6,663 nt of DNA from Lentisphaerota bacterium (GTDB lineage Bacteria; Verrucomicrobiota; Lentisphaeria; Victivallales; GWF2-50-93), in NCBI GenBank assembly GCA_025360875.1, contig JANYBI010000350.1, positions 1 through 6,663 on the forward strand, in the 5' to 3' direction. The notes beneath the pieces were generated by a model. The model ran no database searches. It was given only the letters and a program-made list of their open reading frames with translations, and was not told the origin of the DNA. Position numbers and translations under genes: made by a program. This document shows positions 1-5,052 of this stretch, piece after piece. Within the stretch, counting starts at the first letter, position 1; every line of letters starts with the position of its first letter.

Positions 1-1736
1 CCAGTGAAGGAGACGCGCCAGTCGGTGGTCTCGGTGAACTTCGGCATTCCCGTCAGAGGAACGGATATTTCCTTGCCGTCCTTGACAACCACAATCCTGG
101 CGGCCCCTGCGGAAACAGGCTTGCCGTTTGAAACAATCTCCTCAGGAAGCCCGATGGCGTCAAGCCTGTAAGTCCTGCCTGCCGGCGAGACCTCGGCATC
201 CTTGCGCACGATCGCCTTGAACGGGAAGATTACCCTGTCGACATTGCCCAGCTTCGTGTTCCACCATGCGGAGAACTCCTTGGCCTCGTCAAGCTTCTTG
301 AAGTTTGCGCGTTCCGGTCCAAGTTCCCTGCCATCTGCCAAGCGCATGAAGGTCTCCACCGCATATTCTCCGGGTGCGAGATCCGCAGGAAGCTGCAGAA
401 GGCGCCTGAAGAAATTTGTCATCGGCTTATCTATTGTTCCTTCGAGAAAAGGCTTGTCGCTTCCCTGCTTCACAACCCGGTAGCGCACCTGCTTGGCGTC
501 GTCGGGCTTATCCAGATAATACGCGTCTGCCGTCAGCCAGAACGTGTTCCGCACCGGATTGAAGCTTCCGTCCACGGGAAACGCCTTTGAGGATTTCGGA
601 AACGGCTCGAACACCGATTTCGGATAACTCTCAGGCATGTAGATGAAATATCGGAACAGCTCCCGTTCGCCCTGGGATACCTGGTAGAAAATAGCCCCCT
701 TGGATTTTGCACGTTCACGCGGGTATTTCTCGTTGATGACGATTTCACCTGTCTTTCCTGTTTCGATCTCGACCGACTGCTCCTTCTTCAGCAGTTCCGA
801 CTCAACCTCGGGAGCGTCCTTGGACGCCTTTGTGAACTCGGTATAACGTGCCTGGACGGTCAGCTTGGCCTTCTGGGCGGTAGGATTGAGGAATTTGAAC
901 GCGACCGAAGCCATGCCGTCCATCGGGCCCGGCAACGTCTCCATCAGCTCCTGTACGACGGGTTCGTCCTCGACCAGGACGCACACGGGGAAGCCGCCTG
1001 CATCGAAATAGCTGCTGGTGGCCGGGATGCGCCCCTGCGACCAGTCAATATACATATGATTGAAACCTAGCATCATGCGCCATACGTCACCGGCCTGGTG
1101 AGGCCCGGTAAGCTCGAAGTCCTTGAACGTGCTTGAAAACTCCATCTCAAGCCAGCGGCCTCCGAGCGGGGCAGTCCCAGTATCGGTAAGCCGCGCCGCG
1201 GTCTTGAACTCCGGATTCCAGTTCTTGAACTGCTGGCCTACGGCTACGCGCTGGAAGTCGCCGTCAACACCGATGGCGTTCACGAGAAACTTGTAGGAAC
1301 TGCTCGTACGGCCGGGAGCGACATTCTTGCCGCTCGGCTGCCAGTTGAACTCGGCGCAATCATCAAAGACGGGCGCGGAATGCGACAGCCTTCCGGAAAC
1401 GGCGGGCTTGTAGCCGGGACGCACCCAGACGCGGATCGCCATGTAGAGATGATCCGGATCCCAGGCGAGAAAGAAGGTCGTAGGCCTGGCATATAGCTGG
1501 TTGTCCATGCAGCCTCCGACGCCGCTGACCGCGGCCGCTCCGCGCCACTCGGACTCGTCAATAGTGCCGTCTATGACAGGCGGCTTCGCAATTCGCGGGA
1601 TGTGGATCAGCGTGTCCTTCCCTTTCGGCAGCGGCGCTTCCCATCCGGCCTGCACAGGTGTTGCCATGAAATAAATCGACACCGCCATAATCGCGGAACA
1701 AATGATCACAGATCTGAAGCGCACTGCGAGCCTCAT
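1..1736 (-). CDS. Secreted protein with N-terminal CBM9-like sugar-binding domain (C-terminus cut by window edge)
   Basis: The reading frame stays open from the ATG at 1736 to the left edge, giving 578 visible codons; the end is missing. I chose this ATG because an in-frame TGA lies three codons upstream and a GGAG (1749-1752) precedes it. Residues 1-30 form a signal peptide: Arg at 2, 6 and 8, a hydrophobic core at about 9-25, and a likely cleavage after V-Q-A (28-30). Residues about 50-250 read like a carbohydrate-binding module family 9 / DOMON-like beta-sandwich: PPVIDGTIDESEW at 52-64, then a FFLAWDPDHLYMAIRV strand pair at 88-103, and a later GDVWRMMLGFNHM segment. The rest looks like further beta-rich extracellular domains that I do not recognise. 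No catalytic motif is visible in this part. It follows a LacI-type regulator with an 18-nt gap, so it is probably the regulated partner in a sugar-responsive operon. It could be a surface glycan binder or the front part of a glycan-active enzyme. Export and the CBM9-like fold are well supported; the function is not. Confidence 0.85.
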   Translation of the reverse strand, partial: MRLAVRFRSVIICSAIMAVSIYFMATPVQAGWEAPLPKGKDTLIHIPRIAKPPVIDGTIDESEWRGAAAVSGVGGCMDNQLYARPTTFFLAWDPDHLYMAIRVWVRPGYKPAVSGRLSHSAPVFDDCAEFNWQPSGKNVAPGRTSSSYKFLVNAIGVDGDFQRVAVGQQFKNWNPEFKTAARLTDTGTAPLGGRWLEMEFSSTFKDFELTGPHQAGDVWRMMLGFNHMYIDWSQGRIPATSSYFDAGGFPVCVLVEDEPVVQELMETLPGPMDGMASVAFKFLNPTAQKAKLTVQARYTEFTKASKDAPEVESELLKKEQSVEIETGKTGEIVINEKYPRERAKSKGAIFYQVSQGERELFRYFIYMPESYPKSVFEPFPKSSKAFPVDGSFNPVRNTFWLTADAYYLDKPDDAKQVRYRVVKQGSDKPFLEGTIDKPMTNFFRRLLQLPADLAPGEYAVETFMRLADGRELGPERANFKKLDEAKEFSAWWNTKLGNVDRVIFPFKAIVRKDAEVSPAGRTYRLDAIGLPEEIVSNGKPVSAGAARIVVVKDGKEISVPLTGMPKFTETTDWRVSFT

Positions 1737-1748
1737 GATAATTTTTCA

Positions 1749-1752
1749 CTCC
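1749..1752 (-). promoter_or_regulatory. Ribosome binding site of the CBM9-like gene
   Basis: GGAG on the minus strand lies 12 nt before the ATG at 1736, in the 18-nt gap after the lacI-type stop codon. The spacing is longer than usual. A GTG at 1749 opens another frame of about 63 codons, but that frame lacks the signal peptide and the CBM9 motif, so the ATG at 1736 is preferred. Confidence 0.5.
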
Positions 1753-1754
1753 AT

Positions 1755-2882
1755 TTATTTATAATGTGTTGTTGAATTCGCAATAGGCCGCGTTCGTCCT
1801 TCCGGAGCCGGCGCTGAAACTGAGGTTCTGGGAATCAGTTTCACCGGCAAAGTCAAGGTACTCTCCCCGGTCTCGCGCCCTTCGATGCGTGAAATCATCA
1901 TTTCAGCGGCCATGCGGCCTGCTTCCTCGAGCGGAATCTCGACGGTCGTGAGGATGTTCCGTCCACTTTCATCGCGCAGCTCATGCGTGTTGTCGAATCC
2001 GACAACCGAGAAGTTCTGCGGTACATTAATACCCGTCTCACCAAACCAGTTGTAAATTGCAATAGCATTCACATCGTTCGAACAGAAGATCGCCGAGCAT
2101 TCGGGGAACGCCTCAAACTGCTTCCTCATCGAGGCAAAGGAACGGCCGAGATGGTCGAGCTTGAAGAAAACAGGATGCATCGTTCCCGCAAGACCGGCTT
2201 TGCGCATCACATCCTTCATGCCCCTGATCCTCAGGACATGCTGGTAGTTGTCGCTCTCAAGATAAAATACCGATTTGTGCCCGGCCGCAACAAGGTGCTC
2301 GGCTATCTGCCGTCCCCCGGAATAATCATCAATCAGTATGTTCGAGCATCCGGGAAGACTTTCAAAGATGGATACTACGGGACGCGTTCCGAAGCCAGGC
2401 TCCTCGCGGAGCCTTGACAAAAGCATGTCTGAAGTTGTTCCGCTGATATGGAAGACTCCGTCTACCTCGCCTCTGGCGAACGAACATGGCAGCCTTGAAT
2501 CCTTCTCATTGATCGCCCAGTTCGTCAGGATGGAATAGCCATGTCTGGTGAGCTCCCTGCCTAGAGGCTGGAAAAGCCTTGCAAAATACGGGCTGTCCAG
2601 GTAGTCCCAGGCGAAATCGATGCCGACCACATGGTTCAGTATGTTCTTCGATGAGGCGCAGTAGCGGAGGCGGCGCGCATAGGCTGTAGCCGACGGATCA
2701 TAGCCCATCCTGTCGGCAAGCTTCCTTATCTTCTCCCCGGTTTCCTCGCAGACCTGCCTGCGGTCGCCACGAAGGGCCGCAGAAACGGTGACCATGCTGA
2801 CGCCGTACTTCCTGGCGATGTCCTTGAGCGTCACGTTCCCGCGCAAGCGCCTTGACTTGTTTTTTGCTGCCGCAATATTCAT
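1755..2882 (-). CDS. LacI/GalR-family transcriptional repressor
   Basis: This 375-residue protein has the standard two-part LacI layout. Residues 17-73 form the DNA-binding head: TLKDIARKYGVSMVTVSAAL is the helix-turn-helix, with the recognition helix at about 29-37, followed by the hinge region GYDPSATAYARRLR. Residues from about 85 to the end form the periplasmic-binding-protein-like effector domain. It closes with the typical SVVGFDNTHEL segment and the LPVKLIPRTSVSAP strand. A basic 15-residue leader and a polar tail of about 20 residues make it slightly longer than the usual 330-350. The ATG at 2882 has an AGGTGG 12 nt upstream. It is the first gene of a two-gene operon with the secreted CBM9-like protein, and its own promoter holds a LacI-type palindrome, so self-repression is likely. 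The effector is probably a sugar or sugar phosphate, but the sequence does not say which. Confidence 0.95.
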   Translation of the reverse strand: MNIAAAKNKSRRLRGNVTLKDIARKYGVSMVTVSAALRGDRRQVCEETGEKIRKLADRMGYDPSATAYARRLRYCASSKNILNHVVGIDFAWDYLDSPYFARLFQPLGRELTRHGYSILTNWAINEKDSRLPCSFARGEVDGVFHISGTTSDMLLSRLREEPGFGTRPVVSIFESLPGCSNILIDDYSGGRQIAEHLVAAGHKSVFYLESDNYQHVLRIRGMKDVMRKAGLAGTMHPVFFKLDHLGRSFASMRKQFEAFPECSAIFCSNDVNAIAIYNWFGETGINVPQNFSVVGFDNTHELRDESGRNILTTVEIPLEEAGRMAAEMMISRIEGRETGESTLTLPVKLIPRTSVSAPAPEGRTRPIANSTTHYK

Positions 2883-2919
2883 TTCAAGAATCCGCCACCT
2901 AAAATTTCATTTCACATTA

Positions 2920-2948
2920 ATTATAACATTAACGTTAATGCATGTCAA
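2920..2948 (-). promoter_or_regulatory. Consensus sigma-70 promoter of the lacI-type operon
   Basis: Read on the minus strand, TTGACA (2943-2948) is followed by exactly 17 bp and then TATAAT (2920-2925). Both hexamers match the housekeeping sigma consensus perfectly. The start of transcription is expected near 2912-2914, giving a leader of about 30 nt with AGGTGG before the ATG at 2882. Such a strong promoter normally needs repression, which fits the operator in its spacer. Confidence 0.9.
2927..2940. promoter_or_regulatory. LacI-type operator palindrome inside the promoter spacer
   Basis: CATTAACGTTAATG is a perfect 14-bp palindrome with a central CpG, the usual shape of LacI/GalR-family operators. 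It fills almost the whole spacer between the -35 and -10 hexamers of the promoter for the LacI-type gene. A bound repressor would block RNA polymerase directly. That the adjacent regulator is the one that binds it is an inference from position and symmetry. I saw no second copy elsewhere in the window. Confidence 0.8.
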
Positions 2949-3242
2949 GAGGGATATGAAATAAATCCTCGTCTGGTGGAGGCGCAGGCAGATTCCGGAT
3001 GCTTTAGATGCCTGAACAAGGCAGAGGGCTTCTGCCTGTGGCGCAAAGAAGGCCGATATCACTTTCATCTCGTCAGTGTATGCTACGAGCCGTAACGCTT
3101 CGGGCACACGGCATTATGCAGACCTTGTCCCTCTCAAGGATCGCGGAAAGGATCCAGGAACGCTAAAATGAATCATGCAGGTAAAATACATGATATGAAA
3201 AGGATGAGGAGTTCCACTGACATAATACGGCAGGCCATAGCT
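2949..3242. other. Gene-free stretch with small hairpins
   Basis: I see no convincing gene in these roughly 290 bases. A 66-codon minus-strand frame passes through (2907-3107), but it has no recognisable motif and runs into the lacI promoter and operator, so I do not call it. Small dyads are present: AGGCAGA/TCTGCCT with a 5-nt loop at 3019-3037, and CCTTG/CAAGG at 3123-3139. There is also a near-direct repeat of AAGGATC at about 3137-3156. It may be an untranslated leader, a decayed gene or a dispersed repeat; the sequence alone does not decide. Confidence 0.4.
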
Positions 3243-3265
3243 AAAAAAAGACGCGGTGTCTTTTT
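3243..3265 (-). terminator. Intrinsic terminator after the small membrane protein gene
   Basis: On the minus strand AAAAAGAC, a 5-nt loop ACCGC, and GTCTTTTT form an 8-bp hairpin that ends in a run of seven T. It overlaps the TAA stop of the 53-residue gene (3264-3266). Because the stem ends in A/T runs on both sides, it can also work for transcripts on the plus strand. The GC part of the stem is short, so its strength is uncertain. Confidence 0.7.
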
Positions 3266-3425
3266 AAGGCGAGCCCCTCCTGCGGCTTAATTCGAAATAC
3301 ACGAATGCCATAAGCGCACCTGCGAGTATCCAGCTTGGAAATGCGCAAAGTATCAGGAACCCGATCCCTGCGACCATTCCTGCGGCTGAAAGCTCTTTGT
3401 CTGAATTATATTGTTTGGAAGACAT
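3264..3425 (-). CDS. Small membrane protein, 53 residues, function unknown
   Basis: The predicted protein has a polar N-terminus (residues 1-13, rich in Ser, Lys, Asp and Glu). Two adjacent hydrophobic segments follow, about 14-29 (AAGMVAGIGFLILCAF) and 31-44 (SWILAGALMAFVYF), with Pro30 as a turn. It ends in a basic SRRRGSP tail. This is a membrane hairpin with the charged tail most likely cytoplasmic. The frame is open for another 16 codons upstream, but I chose the ATG at 3425 because AGG sits 7 nt before it. It follows the sigma-like gene on the same strand after a 144-nt gap that holds a hairpin, and it ends in an intrinsic terminator. I do not recognise a family. A holin-like or small anchoring role would be a guess. 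It could be a chance frame, but the hydrophobic pattern, ribosome site and terminator together argue that it is real. Confidence 0.6.
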   Translation of the reverse strand: MSSKQYNSDKELSAAGMVAGIGFLILCAFPSWILAGALMAFVYFELSRRRGSP

Positions 3426-3452
3426 GTCATCACCTGTGAAATAAAATGCTTG

Positions 3453-3481
3453 GCCGGAATGGGCTGGACCCATTGTCCGGC
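3453..3481 (-). other. Hairpin between the sigma-like and small membrane protein genes
   Basis: On the minus strand GCCGGA, a 2-nt bulge, ATGGG, a 5-nt loop, CCCAT and TCCGGC form an 11-bp stem. There is no T run after it, so it is a poor intrinsic terminator. It may be a processing or attenuation structure ahead of the 53-residue gene. Confidence 0.4.
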
Positions 3482-3569
3482 TATAATGCTTGTAGAAGAG
3501 TACTGGACGCAGGACGGCATTCCGTTAGGATACCGCCCCGCATTCCTGTACCGGCACCAGTGCCTATCG

Positions 3570-4283
3570 TTAACCGAACATAGCCTGCTGTGCATGCAGG
3601 AGTCCGGGGTCATCATCGATGCGGTCCAGCTTCATGTGCTTCCACTCATTCTTCCCGCGCAGGCAGCGGATGTCGCGCTCCCATACTGACTCCTGGCCGG
3701 CATCCACAAGGATATTGTCACCCATGAACTCCCTTATATCCTGGGCTATTTCGCGCTTGATTTGAGTTATCCTCGCCGCTGACACTGAGAATAACCGGGC
3801 GATGTCGCCGGTACCAAAGCCCATCATCAGTTCTTCGACAATCCTGCGCTTACGGGCATCGAGGGTGGCAAGGAATGCGTCCCAGTCAATCTGCCGGAGA
3901 ACCTTTGATGCTGTATCCTCTGTCTTGGATGCTATGGCGTCGCCGATGGTAAGGTCTTCGTCATCGCCGGCGGGTTCCTGCATGGAGCAGACAGCACCGT
4001 CATTGTCCATCTGGAAGCCGGGGCTCATCACGTCTGAGCGGATGTCGCCGTATGACCTGCGACCTGACTTGGTGCGCTGGATGCTGTAATAGGCGATGCT
4101 GTGGGGCAGCGGAGTCTTGCCGGCCTTTTCCATGGCTTCGACCATCTCGGCGGCTGAAGCAGTGGCATCTTGGACAAGTTCAGCCGAGTCTTCGGACCCC
4201 ATAGGCCTGACTGTCCTGGGAACCGTGTTCCTGATGATAGGGTAAATCTCCTTTTCGAGCATTAGAGCTGCTGAAGGGCTCAT
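3570..4283 (-). CDS. Sigma-70-like DNA-binding protein of the planctomycete/PVC type
   Basis: With the start at the ATG at 4283 the protein has 237 residues. Residues about 8-85 resemble a divergent sigma region 2: EDSAELVQDATASA is the usual 'D-x-VQ-D/E' helix. IAYYSIQRTKSGRRS (63-77), followed by DIRSDVMSP, matches a pattern I recall from planctomycete sigma-like proteins (ARYAV..VR.GRR....DVLSP). An acidic linker (about 92-126) leads to WDAFLATLDARKRRIVEELMMG and a region 4-type helix-turn-helix, GTGDIARLFSVSAARITQIKRE (157-178). A tail of about 50 residues after it has no motif. The frame extends upstream to a GTG at 4391, but that start has no ribosome site, whereas AGGCAGG precedes the ATG at 4283. 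It probably acts as an alternative sigma factor or a sigma-derived regulator. It is the last gene before the tRNA-His fragment and may belong to an integrated element. Confidence 0.75.
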   Translation of the reverse strand: MSPSAALMLEKEIYPIIRNTVPRTVRPMGSEDSAELVQDATASAAEMVEAMEKAGKTPLPHSIAYYSIQRTKSGRRSYGDIRSDVMSPGFQMDNDGAVCSMQEPAGDDEDLTIGDAIASKTEDTASKVLRQIDWDAFLATLDARKRRIVEELMMGFGTGDIARLFSVSAARITQIKREIAQDIREFMGDNILVDAGQESVWERDIRCLRGKNEWKHMKLDRIDDDPGLLHAQQAMFG

Positions 4284-4341
4284 ATTTGCCTGCCTTTCGT
4301 ATAAGGCGGCCAGGCAGAGCGCATGCGCCCGTAGCCAGCCA

Positions 4342-4368
4342 CCAACGTTGTTGGGGCCGATTACGGCC
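4342..4368. promoter_or_regulatory. Two adjacent small dyads upstream of the sigma-like gene
   Basis: CCAAC-GTT-GTTGG (4342-4354) is followed immediately by GGCCG-ATTA-CGGCC (sharing the G at 4355 boundary, to 4368). They lie 60-85 nt before the preferred ATG at 4283, where a leader or operator would be. If translation instead began at the GTG at 4391 they would be coding. The role is not known. Confidence 0.3.
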
Positions 4369-4391
4369 GTTATAAAAGTTTGAAAGAACAC

Positions 4392-4640
4392 CGGCAGCTA
4401 TGGAAGCCACCAGGATATTATGACCGATCTAAGGAAAAAATTAAGTAGGCGAGTAGAAAAGAAAGATAAACAAGCTATCGTTATGACTTTTAGCACTGAA
4501 TTACAGGCCGTAAAATGTGTAAATTATGTGTAAATTATTTTGCATTCTAGGCCATTTGGGAGATTTGGAGCGGGACAGAGCAAAAGACTGATTATGAGGC
4601 TAAAATTGACGTGTTTTCAAATCCTCTTGAGTCTGTACAT
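4392..4640. other. AT-rich gene-free stretch next to the tRNA-His fragment
   Basis: No gene is visible on either strand. The part from about 4430 to 4550 is clearly richer in A and T than the flanking genes. It contains a tandem 11-mer (4515-4536). I looked here for the missing 5' half of the tRNA-His (acceptor strand like GTGAATG, D arm with an AGCTCAG-like start) and did not find it. The stretch probably carries the upstream region of the sigma-like gene and the end of whatever DNA was joined to the tRNA fragment. Confidence 0.5.
4515..4536. repeat. Tandem 11-bp direct repeat
   Basis: ATGTGTAAATT occurs twice back to back (4515-4525 and 4526-4536). The second copy is followed by ATT. The period of 11 bp is about one helical turn, and the pair lies about 105 bp from the tRNA-His breakpoint. 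This spacing and arrangement would suit protein-binding sites such as integrase arm-type or excisionase sites, but that is inference from position only. Confidence 0.65.
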
Positions 4641-4641
4641 A

Positions 4642-4690
4642 TTGGTTGTGGCCCAAGAGGCCGGGGGTTCAAGTCCCCTCATTCACCCCA
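4642..4690 (+). other. 3' half of a tRNA-His gene, probable integration attachment site
   Basis: The bases fit tRNA positions 28-76. The anticodon stem is TTGG (4642-4645) with CCAA (4653-4656), and the loop TTGTGGC carries anticodon GTG (4648-4650). The variable loop is 4658-4662. The T arm is five G (4663-4667), loop TTCAAGT, then CCCCT (4675-4679). The acceptor 3' strand is CATTCAC (4680-4686), with C at position 73 and an encoded CCA (4688-4690). C73 is typical of bacterial tRNA-His. Position 27 (A4641) cannot pair with G4657, and nothing to the left resembles a D arm or the 5' acceptor strand, so the match stops sharply there. A tRNA 3' block beginning at the anticodon arm is the usual identity segment of tyrosine-recombinase elements that target tRNA genes. 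It is therefore read as an att site, with the inserted DNA on its left. It is not a functional tRNA by itself. Confidence 0.8.
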
Positions 4691-4698
4691 TTTTTCAT

Positions 4699-4965
4699 AT
4701 GACCATATTTGTCTATATCCTTTATTGTCCTGTCACGCAAAAAAGCTATGTCGGCCAGACTAACAATCTCATCCTGCGCTATCATGAACATAAATCTGGT
4801 CTTGGACATTGGTCACGAAACTTGAAGAATCCAATTGTTGTATACTGGGAGGAACACCAAACACGTTCTCAGGCTGTCAGAAAGGAAAAATATTTCAAAA
4901 GCTGCATAGGCTTCGAAGAAAGGAAGAGAATCATCAGGACTTTCCTTTCCAGTTCAGCTGCTTAG
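4699..4965 (+). CDS. GIY-YIG endonuclease-domain protein (URI/UvrC N-terminal-like)
   Basis: The 88-residue protein is a single GIY-YIG domain of normal length. The GIY element is VYIL at residues 5-8 and the YIG element is YVG at 17-19, followed by the conserved Arg27 and the H-x-E-H-K-S-G segment (29-34). Then come VVYWEEH (47-53) and the RKEKYFKS helix (61-68), which carries the likely catalytic Glu63. All key residues seem present, so it is probably an active small nuclease; the target is unknown. The start is the ATG at 4699. The frame is open further upstream, but only through the tRNA-His fragment, so longer versions would translate tRNA sequence. Only 8 bp separate the encoded CCA from the ATG and there is no Shine-Dalgarno. 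Genes of this family are often found directly after tRNA genes. It probably belongs to the original chromosomal flank of the tRNA-His. It is more AT-rich than its neighbours. Confidence 0.88.
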   Translation: MTIFVYILYCPVTQKSYVGQTNNLILRYHEHKSGLGHWSRNLKNPIVVYWEEHQTRSQAVRKEKYFKSCIGFEERKRIIRTFLSSSAA

Positions 4966-5042
4966 AGCGTCCTCCGCAGGAGTATGGCCAATAGACCGGG
5001 AATTCACCCAAATTTATTAAGGAACCCATAAAATCTACAATC

Positions 5043-5049
5043 GGAAGGA
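5043..5049 (+). promoter_or_regulatory. Ribosome binding site of the URO-D-like gene
   Basis: GGAAGGA ends 3 nt before the ATG at 5053. It is the only good site near the start and fixes the start codon. I found no clear promoter in 4966-5042; a TAAAAT at 5029-5034 has no well-spaced -35 partner. Confidence 0.6.
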
Positions 5050-5052
5050 ATC

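Noticed and set aside
1558..1749. 63-codon minus-strand frame starting at GTG 1749
   Set aside because: It is offset by one frame from the CBM9-like gene and lacks the signal peptide and CBM9 motif seen in the frame from ATG 1736.
1983..2417. 144-codon open frame on the plus strand
   Set aside because: It lies fully antisense to the LacI-type gene, which has clear domain structure; it is a shadow frame.
2907..3107. 66-codon minus-strand open frame
   Set aside because: No recognisable motif, and its end runs through the operator and the -10 and -35 hexamers of the lacI-type promoter.
4284..4391. 36-residue N-terminal extension of the sigma-like protein from GTG at 4391
   Set aside because: There is no ribosome site at the GTG and the extension shows no family similarity; the ATG at 4283 has a better site and fits the domain start.
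4560..4690. A complete tRNA-His gene
   Set aside because: Only positions 28-76 can be drawn. No D arm or 5' acceptor strand complementary to CATTCAC is found in the preceding 250 bp, and the pair at positions 27-43 is a mismatch.
4391..4690. Intron-split tRNA-His with the 5' half further upstream
   Set aside because: Bacterial tRNA introns do interrupt anticodon loops, but here the match begins before the anticodon stem, and no 5' half or group I core is visible upstream.
4540..4698. N-terminal extension of the GIY-YIG protein (open frame from 4540)
   Set aside because: The extension would translate the tRNA-His fragment and AT-rich spacer, and it has no domain; the GIY-YIG domain starts right at the ATG at 4699.
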